Origin: Chthoniobacter flavus Ellin428
GTDB taxonomy: Bacteria > Verrucomicrobiota > Verrucomicrobiia > Chthoniobacterales > Chthoniobacteraceae
Direction: 5' to 3'
NCBI RefSeq assembly: GCF_000173075.1
Contig: NZ_ABVL01000005.1
Span: 308,501-372,500 of the forward strand
DNA length: 64,000 bases
Below are positions 55,101 to 62,709 of the stretch, one piece after another. The first letter of the stretch is position 1, and each line of letters begins with the position of its first letter. The notes under the pieces are model-generated. The model did no database searches. It was given only the letters and a program-made list of their open reading frames with translations, and was not told the DNA's origin. The translations under genes and the position numbers were made by a program.

Positions 55101-55187
55101 TACGACGGAGACCCCGTCGTGCCCGCCGCCTTGGTCGCGGTCAGCCGTGTCCTGTTGAACCTCGACGAACTCATTACCCGGCCCTGA
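52158..55187 (+). CDS. Planctomycete-type cytochrome c / DUF1549 / DUF1553 protein (second)
   Basis: A 1009-residue protein from the ATG at 52158 with a signal peptide ending LSAAGK. The heme motif is CTNCH in ENCTNCHGPDERDRKGKLRF. DUF1549: NPIDHFILARLNAEGI, RRLSLDLLGLPPTPDEV and HWLDLARYADSDG. DUF1553 toward the end: NPLTPRVRVNHIWLHLFGRG, SNTPLQALTLLNDHT. The middle has a carbohydrate-binding-like sandwich. Same layout as the 3716 gene but clearly diverged (not a recent duplicate). The DUF1501 partner gene follows. Confidence 0.93.
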   Translation: MRFPPSISAFLLATVAVPASLSAAGKVDFDRDIRPILAENCTNCHGPDERDRKGKLRFDVRDDALQEHEGGIPIVPGKPEKSELIERVYSTDKDDVMPPPKSNKTLKAEQKDLLKRWIAEGAEYRMHWSFEPVKASPVPELAKPIAGAVDLQEWAGNPIDHFILARLNAEGIAPSPEADRRTLARRLSLDLLGLPPTPDEVEAFVSDAAPDAYERLVDRLLASPHFGERWGRHWLDLARYADSDGYEKDLARPYAYLFRDWVIAAFNRDLPFDEFTIEQIAGDLLPDATEQQKIATGFHRQTLTNREGGVDKEEFRCKATVDRASTTGEVWLGLTLGCAECHSHKFDPISHKEFYQFYSFFNNASERDIPEPTQEELATHQAAMDGWQKKHTELEQPLQAYLGKITSDTLAEWEATLLVPAEHWTVLPPTRLAAIMEGAEEQFTAQKDGSIIARSRDSVRTRYRIAVAPPRGTTGFRLEALADPGKNVGSGKDAAFGLSEFYATIELRGGETKRVNFVHAAVDFADDPKGAEHIIDNDRTTHWTVKKQPKSSHVAVFTLPEPLDLPEGARFELHAEFFTEGVMSHFRIAATTDAGPFTPDLTPDEILAIVRTPGEKRTVAQWKALTHYYAVVADDEGRELNAAVLAHDAQKPVLKPTMALVMAADRRSTHIHIRGDFLQKGDEVQSGTPAFLPPLQPRGATADRLDLARWLVSSANPLTPRVRVNHIWLHLFGRGLVATENDFGTRGEKPSHPELLDWLAEDFRSHGWSQKRLIKEIVTSAAYRQSSNWRTDLAQRDPLNVLLARQGRFRLEAEAVRDVNLAVSGLLNSKVGGPSIKPPLPPDLAALSYAGGLKWTESPLAEQYRRGMYIHFQRTVPFPMLITFDAPESNVACTRRERSNTPLQALTLLNDHTAVECARGLGRRLSVQTGGVPDQIRYGFELAIGRPPEPAEMARLQQFCDLQTRAFRDDPEAARQLLGGKYDGDPVVPAALVAVSRVLLNLDELITRP

Positions 55188-55190
55188 ATT

Positions 55191-55221
55191 AGTTGAGAGT
55201 CATTAGTTGAGAGTTGAGAGC
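55191..55221. repeat. Half copy of family C words
   Basis: AGTTGAGAGTCATTAGTTGAG followed by GTTGAGAG. Only one arm is seen. Confidence 0.5.
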
Positions 55222-55257
55222 CACGCGTGCACCTGCAAAACGCTTTTAAAATGAGAA

Positions 55258-55323
55258 CCCGCGAATCACGCAAATCACACGGATTGAAATCCTCCATTCG
55301 TGTAATCTGGGTGATTCGCGGGC
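55258..55323. repeat. Dispersed palindrome, family D copy 3
   Basis: CCCGCGAATCACGCAAATCA on the left and TCTGGGTGATTCGCGGG on the right. It lies 20 bp before the DUF1501 start, so it would sit in the transcript leader. Confidence 0.7.
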
Positions 55324-55342
55324 CAAACCCTGACGCCAAGCC

Positions 55343-56834
55343 ATGAAACCCGATCTCGATCTCGAGGAGCTGCTTAAACTCACCCGGCGCGATTTTTTGA
55401 CCACCAGCGCCAGCGGGATCGGCGGTCTCGCGCTCGCTTCCATCCTCGGCCAGAACGGCTTCTTCGCTCCGGCGGCCCGCGCCGGGACTGGGCCGATGGC
55501 GGTGCACGTGCCGCATTTCCCGGCGAAGGCCAAGGCCTGCATTTGCATCTACATGGAAGGCGGCCCATCGCAGATGGATCTCTTCGATCCGAAGCCGAAG
55601 CTGGTCGAGCTCGACGGCCAGAAGCTGCCGGATTCGATGACGAAAAACGTGCGCTTCGCCTTTCTGCAAAAGGACACCGCGCGGATCATGGCCAGCCATC
55701 GGAAATTCGAGAAGCACGGGCAGAGCGGCATGGAGTTCAGCGACCTCCTGCCGAACCTCGCCAGTTGCGCGGACGACATCTGCATGATTCGCTCGATGCA
55801 CACCGAGCAGTTCAATCATCACCCCGGGCAGATCATGATGAATTGCGGATCGCCGCTCATGGGCCGGCCGAGCATGGGGGCGTGGGTAACCTATGGCTTG
55901 GGCAGCGAGAGCGACAATCTGCCCGGTTACGTGGTGCTTACTGCCGGGCGCGGCACCAGCGCGGGCGCGCAAAATTGGGCGAGCGGCTTTTTGCCGACCA
56001 GTTACGCAGGGGTGCTCTTCCGCAGCCAGGGCGATCCGGTCCAGAACCTGAGCAACCCGCCGGGTCTCAGCGCCGAGATGCAGCACTACGGCATCGATGC
56101 CATCAAGGACCTGAACGCGCTGCATGAAAAGACCGTGGGTGATCCCGAGATCGCCGCCCGCATCGCCTCCTACGAGCTGGCCTTTCGCATGCAATCCAGT
56201 GCCCCGGAGTTGATGGATATTTCCGGCGAACCCGAGGAGGTGAAAAAGGCCTACGGCATCGACCGCGAGGAGCCGACGATCAAGGCCGCGCGGGGTGGGG
56301 GAGTGGGCTCCTACAAGACCTTCGCCAAAGACTGCTTGCTCGCGCGGCGCCTCGTGGAGCGCGGGGTTCGCTTCGTGAATATCTTCCACGCGTCGTGGGA
56401 TCATCACTCCAATCTGGATGTCGAGCTGCCGTGGAATGCCGGCATGGCCGACCAGCCGATCGCCGCTCTCATCAAAGACCTGAAGCAGCGCGGCTTGCTC
56501 GATACCACGATGGTCGTCTGGCTGAGCGAATTTGGGCGCACCCCGCTGGGCGAGAATCGTCCTGGTTACGCCCAAGGTCACCGGCCGCGACCATCACCCG
56601 TTTGCCTTCACATTGTGGATGGCGGGTGGCGGGGTGAAAGGTGGAACAGTCATCGGCGAGACCGATGATATTGGCTGGGGCGTAGTGAAGGATCCCGTGC
56701 ACGTGCACGATTTGCACGCGACCATTCTGCATCTCTTCGGCCTCGATCACGAACGGCTGACTTACCGGTTCCAGGGACGTGATTTCCGGCTGACGGACAT
56801 TGCGGGGAACGTAGTGCAAGCTGCGCTGGCTTGA
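55343..56834 (+). pseudogene. DUF1501 protein (second) with one-base frameshift
   Basis: RRDFLTTSASGIGGLALASI is a twin-arginine export signal. ICIYMEGGPSQMDLFDPKP, FHASWDHHSNLDVELPWNAG and [11 protein letters not shown] follow in frame 1. The end of the protein is in another frame: [38 protein letters not shown]. Removing one C from the CCC at 56570-56572 joins NRPGYA to KVTGRDHHP, the expected family sequence, and the whole span is 3n+1 bases. Would be about 496 residues. Either sequencing error or a recent mutation. Confidence 0.9.
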
Positions 56835-56872
56835 GATGCCTCGCACGTAGCGAAGCGTTCGTCCTCCAACCC

Positions 56873-57011
56873 GTCATTCTGAGCTTGCGAAGAACCTCTG
56901 ATCTCTGCCTTTGCTTCACTCGTTGGGAAGGCGCTGGTGCGGCGTCTCGACTGAGCGCATGACGTAAGCTGCCGGCGGGAGATCAGAGGTCCTTCGCAAG
57001 CTCAGGATGAC
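56873..57011. repeat. Dispersed palindromic element, family A copy 3
   Basis: GTCATTCTGAGCTTGCGAAG at the left and CTTCGCAAGCTCAGGATGAC at the right. Arms about 34 bp (CTCTGATCTC is part of both). Confidence 0.8.
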
Positions 57012-57080
57012 GAGCTTTTTTGGGGCGGCCCGAGAGCCGCTTTTCATCCCCCACCCATATCATTTTTTCACTTGCCAAAA

Positions 57081-57110
57081 TCGTATTTTCACAAAATACT
57101 GAAAATACGA
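57081..57110. promoter_or_regulatory. Operator palindrome overlapping the regulator's start region
   Basis: TCGTATTTTC and GAAAATACGA (perfect 10-bp arms, 10-base spacer) end one base before the regulator ATG. The spacer carries ACAAAATACT. Its closest relative is at 57677-57705, upstream of the next gene. Confidence 0.75.
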
Positions 57111-57111
57111 A

Positions 57112-57657
57112 ATGGACAAACAATCGAAACCCACGAGCGCTGCGGAGGCCGCTCAACTGGCGGCGGCCCGGGACGAGTTTGTCACCCAGTGGGGGGCGAT
57201 CGGAAATTCCTGGGGCATCAACCGCACCATGGCCCAGATCCACGCGTTGCTCATCATCACTCCCCGGGCTCTGACCACGGATGAAGTGATGGAGGATCTC
57301 AAGATCAGCCGGGGGAATGCCCATACGAACCTCCGCGAGTTGGTCGGTTGGGGGCTCGTTCGCAGCGTGGTCCGCAAGGGCGAACGCAAAGAGTATTTCG
57401 AAGCCGAAAAGGAGGTCTGGAAGATGTTCTGTATCATCGTCCGCGAGCGGAAACGCCGGGAAATCCGGCCGGCGATCAATGTCCTCAAGGACTGCATCGA
57501 GCGGGTGGACGACCTGAAATCCCCCGAAGCCAGGAGCTTCGCCGCACAGACCAAGGCGCTTTCCGATTTCATGGAGATGGCCGATGGCGTGCTGAGCAAA
57601 GTTGTGCGTTCCGAGCAAAGCACCATCGTCCCTTGGGCGCTGAAGTTCCTCAAATAA
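57112..57657 (+). CDS. GbsR/MarR-family transcriptional regulator
   Basis: A 181-residue protein with a winged helix (about 20-100): GAIGNSWGINRTMAQIHALL, RALTTDEVMEDLKISRGNAH, TNLRELVGWGLVRSVVRKGE, RKEYFEAEKEVWKMF. The C-terminal helices (REIRPAINVLKDCIERVDDL) make the dimer interface. A close perfect palindrome covers its start, suggesting autoregulation. A second like site is before the next gene, so it likely also controls the membrane/DCC/epimerase cluster. Confidence 0.92.
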   Translation: MDKQSKPTSAAEAAQLAAARDEFVTQWGAIGNSWGINRTMAQIHALLIITPRALTTDEVMEDLKISRGNAHTNLRELVGWGLVRSVVRKGERKEYFEAEKEVWKMFCIIVRERKRREIRPAINVLKDCIERVDDLKSPEARSFAAQTKALSDFMEMADGVLSKVVRSEQSTIVPWALKFLK

Positions 57658-57676
57658 CCGGTCTTTTTATTTACCG

Positions 57677-57705
57677 CTAATTTTCAAAAAATACTGAAAA
57701 CACAG
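57677..57705. promoter_or_regulatory. Second operator-like site for the regulator
   Basis: TTTTCAAAAAATACTGAAAA at 57681-57700 matches the core TTTTCACAAAATACTGAAAA of the first operator at 17-18 of 20 positions. It lies 25-45 bases upstream of the 57726 gene. Confidence 0.7.
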
Positions 57706-57725
57706 AAAGAAAGGAAAATGAAACC

Positions 57726-58124
57726 ATGAACTATACCGTCACCACCTACCTCTGCTACCTCGTCATCAGCGTCAGCCTCACCGTCTGGGTGGCGCGGACA
57801 CTGCACAAGAACGGCCGCCTGTTCCTGGTCGATGCTTTCCACGGCAACGAAGCGCTGGCCGATTCCATCAACCACCTGCTGGTCGTCGGCTTTTATCTCA
57901 TGAACATCGGCTACGTTTCGCTGGCGCTGAAATACGGCGACAAAGCGGCCGATCTCCAGCAACTCCTGGAGGCCCTGAGCACCAAGGTCGGCCTCGTTCT
58001 GCTCATCCTCGGTGGCATGCACTTCTTCAACCTGTATGTCTTTTCGAAGATGCGGAAACGCGGCCTGCTGCACAGCGCCCCGCCGCCAATCCCGCCGCAG
58101 GCTTACACTCCGGTCGTGGAATGA
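57726..58124 (+). CDS. Four-helix membrane protein of unknown function
   Basis: A 132-residue protein with about three transmembrane helices (TTYLCYLVISVSLTVWVART, INHLLVVGFYLMNIGYVSLA, KVGLVLLILGGMHFFNLYVF) and a Pro-rich tail. No family name was recalled with confidence. The ribosome site is AAAGGAAA. Likely the first gene of the unit controlled by the upstream regulator. Confidence 0.75.
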   Translation: MNYTVTTYLCYLVISVSLTVWVARTLHKNGRLFLVDAFHGNEALADSINHLLVVGFYLMNIGYVSLALKYGDKAADLQQLLEALSTKVGLVLLILGGMHFFNLYVFSKMRKRGLLHSAPPPIPPQAYTPVVE

Positions 58125-58133
58125 GGTCGCACC

Positions 58134-58580
58134 ATGAGAAGGCTCTACATTCTCTACGACACGCATTGCGAATTGTGCCGGCGGTGCCGGGTATGGCTGG
58201 GGCAACAACCGACCTTCGTCCCGCTCGTCTTTTTGCCTTTCGATTCCGCGGAAGCGGGATGCCGATTTCCGCACCTCGAGGAGTTGCATCCCGACAAGGA
58301 GATCGTGGTCATCAGCGACGCTGGTGCGGTCTGGCAGGGAGGCGCGGCCTGGGTGATGTGCCTGTGGGCCTTGCAGGAGTATCGCGAGTGGTCGCAACGC
58401 CTCGCGCACCCGGCGCTGCTCTCACTGGCCCGGCGGCTCTGCGAGGTGGTCTCGGCGAATCGTTACAAGATCTCGCGGTGGCTCAAGGGTGCGCAGACGC
58501 ACGAAGACCTGCGCCGCAAACTGGAACTCTTTCCCGCACCGCCACCCTGCGCGCCGGGCGGCTATTGCAAGACTCGCTGA
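58134..58580 (+). CDS. DCC-family (DUF393) thiol-disulfide oxidoreductase-like protein
   Basis: A 148-residue protein with the DCC start LYILYDTHCELCRRCRVWLG, a CxxC redox pair (Cys 14 and Cys 17 region) and the DUF393 fold pattern GGAAWVMCLWAL and ISRWLKGA. Possibly acts in thiol redox. It lies 9 bp after the membrane-protein gene. Confidence 0.88.
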   Translation: MRRLYILYDTHCELCRRCRVWLGQQPTFVPLVFLPFDSAEAGCRFPHLEELHPDKEIVVISDAGAVWQGGAAWVMCLWALQEYREWSQRLAHPALLSLARRLCEVVSANRYKISRWLKGAQTHEDLRRKLELFPAPPPCAPGGYCKTR

Positions 58581-58581
58581 A

Positions 58582-59535
58582 ATGAAAATCGTGATTCCAG
58601 GTGGTTCGGGACAGGTGGGAACGATCCTCGCCCGCGCGTTTCACGGTGAAGGCCACGAGGTCGTGGTCCTGAGCCGCCGGCCGAAATCCGCCCCATGGCG
58701 CTCCCTGCCGTGGGACGGCGAGAAACTGGGTGCGTGGGTCGCGGAATTGGATGGGGCGGACGTGGTGATCAATCTCGCCGGCCGCAGTGTGAACTGCCGC
58801 TATCACGCGCGGCAGCGGCGCGAGATCATGGATTCGCGAGTGAAGTCCACGCGCGCGGTGGGTGCGGCCATCGCGTGCGTGCGACATTCGCCCCGAGTCT
58901 GGTTGCAAGCCAGCACCGCCACGATCTACGCGCACCGCTACGATGCGCCCAATGATGAGGCCACCGGCATCATCGGTGGCTCCGAGCCCGATGTGCCGGA
59001 GACCTGGCGATTCAGCATCGAGGTCGCGCAGGCCTGGGAACGCACTTTCGATGAGGCTGACACGCCAGCCACACGCAAGGTGAAGCTGCGCTCGGCCATG
59101 ACGATGAGCCCCGATGCCGGCGGCATCTTCGCCACGCTCTCCACGCTGGTCCGCTGTGGCCTCGGCGGGGCGGCGGGCGATGGACGGCAGTTCGTCTCGT
59201 GGATTCACGAGGAGGATTTCATCCGCGCCGTTCATTGGTTGATCGCGCATGAAGAGATCGATGGCGTGGTCAATCTCGCCGCGCCGAATCCGTTGCCGTA
59301 TGGCGATTTCATGCGCGCACTGCGGACGGCGTGGGGTGTGCCTTTTGGACTGCCCGCGCCGGCGTGGCTGCTGGAGATCGGCACCTGGTTGCTACAAACA
59401 GAATCCGAACTCGTGCTGAAAAGTCGTCGCGTCGTTCCGGCACGCCTGCAGCAGGCCGGATTTGAGTTTCGCTACGCGGATTGGCCGGTGGCGGCGCACG
59501 TGTTGTGCAACGCTGTCCGACAACGGGGCTCGTAG
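58582..59535 (+). CDS. TIGR01777-type NAD(P)-dependent sugar epimerase-like protein
   Basis: A 317-residue protein from the ATG at 58582. Rossmann start VIPGGSGQVGTILARAFHGE; VVINLAGRSVNCRYHARQRR; catalytic-site-like STATIYAHRYD; and FVSWIHEEDFIRAVHWLIAH. The SDR39U1/TIGR01777 group resembles YfcH. Function unclear. One base after the DCC stop, so it is in the same operon. Confidence 0.9.
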   Translation: MKIVIPGGSGQVGTILARAFHGEGHEVVVLSRRPKSAPWRSLPWDGEKLGAWVAELDGADVVINLAGRSVNCRYHARQRREIMDSRVKSTRAVGAAIACVRHSPRVWLQASTATIYAHRYDAPNDEATGIIGGSEPDVPETWRFSIEVAQAWERTFDEADTPATRKVKLRSAMTMSPDAGGIFATLSTLVRCGLGGAAGDGRQFVSWIHEEDFIRAVHWLIAHEEIDGVVNLAAPNPLPYGDFMRALRTAWGVPFGLPAPAWLLEIGTWLLQTESELVLKSRRVVPARLQQAGFEFRYADWPVAAHVLCNAVRQRGS

Positions 59536-59585
59536 AAGACTAGTCGTGTGAATATGAATATCGTAACTTCCAGGTGGTTTGGAAA

Positions 59586-59708
59586 ATGAGACCGAGAAGC
59601 AGGCTTGCGGTGACGCTATTGTTCCTTCTCATCGTCGGTATTTCGCTTGGCGTCACTCTCATCTTCACGACCTGCGGTGCAATGGTCGTTCATGCGATTC
59701 ATCCCTGA
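59586..59708 (+). CDS. Possible 40-residue membrane peptide
   Basis: A short frame (MRPRSRLAVTLLFLLIVGIS, then LGVTLIFTTCG) with one strong hydrophobic helix after a basic start. It ends 50-110 bp before the repeat cluster at 59762, so it may be a gene remnant. Confidence 0.3.
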   Translation: MRPRSRLAVTLLFLLIVGISLGVTLIFTTCGAMVVHAIHP

Positions 59709-59761
59709 CGCGGTATTGGACAAGCCGATCTGGACCGAGCAAACATGGATGAGGGCGCGTA

Positions 59762-59819
59762 TGCCTCTCGTAATGCAATGCCCGCATCGCTGCGCGATTT
59801 CCCAAAGCGGCCCAGCGGC
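59762..59819. repeat. Partial family G element (copy 3)
   Basis: CTCGTAATGCAATGCCCGC and GATTTCCCAAAGCGGCCCAG match the second half of the copy at 60047-60183. It ends exactly where the family F element starts. Confidence 0.65.
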
Positions 59820-60046
59820 CTCAGCATTATCCCCATCTTTGCGCGGTGTTTTGACGTCGAAGGAGATGGCGCCACTGGGAGCGGCGACTTCCCAGTCGCT
59901 GACCGAAAAAACCGATGCGCGCAGCGCCTCTCTTTTGAGGGCGTCGCTCCGCGACGCAGGGGTTTTCTAGAAAGTCGCCCCTTCCAGTGAGCCACGGCCG
60001 TGTTACCTTGGTCCTAAACCCGAGAAAAGATGTGGGTAATGCTGAG
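59820..60046. mobile_element. MITE-like element, family F copy 2 (about 227 bp)
   Basis: Terminal repeats CTCAGCATTATCCCCATC at the left and GATGTGGGTAATGCTGAG at the right (21 bp, 2 mismatches). Interior words GGAGCGGCGACTTCCC, GGGCGTCGCTCCGCGACGC and TTTTCTAGAAAGTCGCCCCT match the 32490 copy. It abuts family G pieces on both sides. Confidence 0.8.
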
Positions 60047-60183
60047 CCTGCTGCGCCGCTTTTCGATGAGCGTAAGATATCCGGCGATCCCGCCAAAATT
60101 CGTCTGCCTCTCGTGACGCAATGCCCGCATCGCTCCGCGATATCTCAAAGCTGCGCGGCAGCGCAGCACCAAAACGCAGGCGT
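60047..60183. mobile_element. Family G element copy 2 (left end missing)
   Basis: CCTGCTGCGCCGCTTTTCGA at the left and GCGCAGCACCAAAACGCAGG at the right, the reverse-orientation form of 51767-51940. The outermost 20 or so bases of its left end are absent, next to the family F element. Confidence 0.7.
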
Positions 60184-60289
60184 TCCTCACCCGCTCTTTC
60201 TGGATTCGTGAACGCTCCCACTTCTTCCGCAACAACCGCACGCTCCAATTTCATTGCGACTTCAGGCGCCTCGGGCCAGATATGGAGTC

Positions 60290-60502
60290 ATGCAAGATCT
60301 CGGCAAAATGGTGTTCATCCTGGGCCTGGTCCTGGTGATCGCCGGCGCCATTCTTTGGAAGACCGGCGGCCTGGGCGGCTTGGGGCAACTGCCGGGGGAT
60401 ATCTTCGTAAAAAAGGGGAACTCGACGTTCTATTTCCCGATCGTCACGTGCATTATCATCAGCTTGGTCCTGACGTTGCTGAGCTGGCTTTTCCGGAAAT
60501 GA
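60290..60502 (+). CDS. DUF2905 small membrane protein
   Basis: A 70-residue protein from the ATG at 60290: MQDLGKMVFILGLVLVIAGA, then GGLGQLPGDIFVKKGNSTFY FPIVTCIIISL, which is the DUF2905 pattern with two transmembrane helices and the LPGDI loop. Function unknown. Its stop overlaps the next start (ATGA). Confidence 0.9.
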   Translation: MQDLGKMVFILGLVLVIAGAILWKTGGLGGLGQLPGDIFVKKGNSTFYFPIVTCIIISLVLTLLSWLFRK

Positions 60503-61236
60503 AAACGGTGGATGAGGAGAAGCTGCGCGGTCGGCTGTTGATGAGGGTTCGCGGTCATTTGCGCCGGCGAGGACTCGCCCGCGGCATTGTCAGCGGCATT
60601 ATGTTTGTCACAGCGCTGGCAGGTTTTTTGGCATCGGTGCTGTTGCTCAAAATGGGCGTTGGGCAGATGTGGTTGCGCTATCCGCTGGCAGTGCTGATCG
60701 CGTGGGGTGCTTTCCTCGGCCTGGTGCGGGTCTGGGCGGAATTGGAGCGCTCGACTCTGCGGATGGATGAAGAGTTGGCCGGAACGGATCTCCACCGTGA
60801 TGATCCCGTCGTAGTGCGAAAGTCCACCTGGCGCGGACCGGCACCGGAGTGTGATCTGGAAGAGTGGAGGGGATGGAACCGAGTGATGGATTTTTTTGGC
60901 ACGTTTTTGGAGTTAGAAGGATGCCTCGCCGTGGCGGCCATTGTCGCCGCAATCGCCATGGCGGTGGGAGCGGCAGTGGCGATCGGTGCCATGATCCTGC
61001 AAGCGGAAGCGTTGCTCGCCGAAGTCTTGCTCGATGCGGTGCTGATCACCGCGCTGTACCAGCGCCTGCGCAAGAAGGAGATCGATTGGTGGACGGGCGG
61101 CGTTCTTCAGCAAACGACCAAGCCCGTGCTGCTGATCATGGGCAGTCTGGTTATCGCCGGGATCTTCGCGCACTGCTATGCGCCGGAGGCCCATTCGGTG
61201 GGCGGGGTCTGGCGACATTGGCAAATGATGCACTGA
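60499..61236 (+). CDS. Membrane protein of unknown function, coupled to DUF2905
   Basis: A 245-residue protein from the ATG at 60499, overlapping the DUF2905 stop. Helices: IVSGIMFVTALAGFLASVLL (about 28-50), a second at about 55-75, and a pair near 140-180 (LAVAAIVAAIAMAVGAAVAI), then VLLIMGSLVIAGIFAH. The soluble loop about 85-135 is acidic and carries WRGPAPECDLEEWRGWNRVM. No named family was recognised. The longer frame from 60121 runs through a repeat and is rejected. Confidence 0.75.
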   Translation: MKTVDEEKLRGRLLMRVRGHLRRRGLARGIVSGIMFVTALAGFLASVLLLKMGVGQMWLRYPLAVLIAWGAFLGLVRVWAELERSTLRMDEELAGTDLHRDDPVVVRKSTWRGPAPECDLEEWRGWNRVMDFFGTFLELEGCLAVAAIVAAIAMAVGAAVAIGAMILQAEALLAEVLLDAVLITALYQRLRKKEIDWWTGGVLQQTTKPVLLIMGSLVIAGIFAHCYAPEAHSVGGVWRHWQMMH

Positions 61237-61261
61237 CCGTCGTCAGGCCAGCTTCCCGCAT

Positions 61262-62488
61262 TCACATCCGCTCCACCTCCCGTTTCTCCACGAAAATCTC
61301 CAGGCCTTCGCGGGAGAAGTTTTCCATGAACGGCTCGGGATCCATCGCTTCCGGCATCATCACGCCGCGTTCCTTGATCTTGCCGGTGACGAGCAATCGC
61401 GCGGCCAGGGCCGGGGGAATGCCCGTTTGCACGACGGTCAGCGAATAGCCCCATTTTTCATAAGCGTCGCGATGGCTGTCCATGGTGTAGATGAAATACT
61501 CCACGCGCTTGCGCTCCTTCGTGCCGCAGACCTCGGTGCCCACGCAGGAGTAGCCATCGACGGTTGCGCCGAGTTGCGCGGGCTTGGGGAGATTGGCCGT
61601 GGCCACGCGGATGGGCGCGACTTCCACACCGTCCACTTTCACTTTCTTCCACGTGTCGAGATTCAGCAGATCGATCGACTTCGCGACATTCACCATTTGG
61701 TCGGAGATGGCATATTTGAAAACCGAGTATTTCACGCCCTTCTCCACGAAGGGTGGATAGATGCCGAGCGAGACGCCTTCCTCGTGCGCCACGGCATAGG
61801 TTTTCTGCAGGCCGATGGGATCAGGGAAGCGATACCAGTCGACCTCGGCTTCGAGCGGCCGGCCACCGGTGACCTTGCCGTCTTTGACGAAGTAGGGATT
61901 GGCGTTGAGCTCTTCAAAAAGTGTCTCGGGCGAAAACAGCACGGCGAAACGGTAACCGCGCACCTCGGCGTTGTCCGCGTCGAGCACGCGAATGCTGCTC
62001 GCCGTGTCGAGACGATCCATCGCCCAGCGCGCGAAGATATTCACCGCGCCCGGGTCGCAGCCGAGGCAGAGCAGACCGGCGAGATCTTTCTCGAGATAGA
62101 ATTGGTGGAATTTCTCGATCTCCGCCTCGAAGGAATTCTTGAGCGCTTTCTTCACCCCAGGCGCGGAGTAGATATCCGCCGCCATGTCGATGTAATGCGA
62201 GCCGGCGCGATGGCAGGCTTCGAGGATGGAGTAGTTGGTGTAACAATTGCAGCCATTGAGCGTGACCGCGATTTTGTGCTGGGTCATGGCAGCGGCGACT
62301 TTCGCCGTTTCCATGGCGTTGAGTTGCAGCACTTCGAAGCGGCTGCGTTTGGTGGCGTTGTGCAGGACCTGGGCGTAAGTGGGGTCGATGTCCGCGAGAA
62401 AAATGCGGTCGAAGCAATCGTAGTCATGGAGCTTGCGCCCGATGACGGAGCCCACCCCGCCGAGACCGATGACCAGTGCGTTTGGCAT
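61262..62488 (-). CDS. Saccharopine dehydrogenase-family reductase
   Basis: A 408-residue protein from the ATG at 62488. The NAD(P) site is MPNALVIGLGGVGSVIGRKL. AVTLNGCNCYTNYSILEACH, AGSHYIDMAADIY, GLLCLGCDPGAVNIFARWAM and CVGTEVCGTKERKRVEYFIY are family patterns. Saccharopine-type reductases make or break secondary amines (lysine or polyamine pathways). Which product is made here is not certain; a carboxynorspermidine-type role is one option. Confidence 0.88.
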   Translation of the reverse strand: MPNALVIGLGGVGSVIGRKLHDYDCFDRIFLADIDPTYAQVLHNATKRSRFEVLQLNAMETAKVAAAMTQHKIAVTLNGCNCYTNYSILEACHRAGSHYIDMAADIYSAPGVKKALKNSFEAEIEKFHQFYLEKDLAGLLCLGCDPGAVNIFARWAMDRLDTASSIRVLDADNAEVRGYRFAVLFSPETLFEELNANPYFVKDGKVTGGRPLEAEVDWYRFPDPIGLQKTYAVAHEEGVSLGIYPPFVEKGVKYSVFKYAISDQMVNVAKSIDLLNLDTWKKVKVDGVEVAPIRVATANLPKPAQLGATVDGYSCVGTEVCGTKERKRVEYFIYTMDSHRDAYEKWGYSLTVVQTGIPPALAARLLVTGKIKERGVMMPEAMDPEPFMENFSREGLEIFVEKREVERM

Positions 62489-62709
62489 AAAGAGGGTGCC
62501 GCCAACTCCGGCGGCTCGCCGGAATATAGCCCCGGGAGGCGTATTTTGGCAAGGAACGGACCCTTCGGGCTGGTGACAAAGCGTCCGTGGATTGTTAGCG
62601 GATCGCTTTTCGAAGTGGCCGGAAAGGCGACCGCCCCCCGTCCGCATGGCGATCCTTGGTTAGCGGGAGACGCTCTGTGCGACTCACCTGCGACCAACCA
62701 ACTACACTT

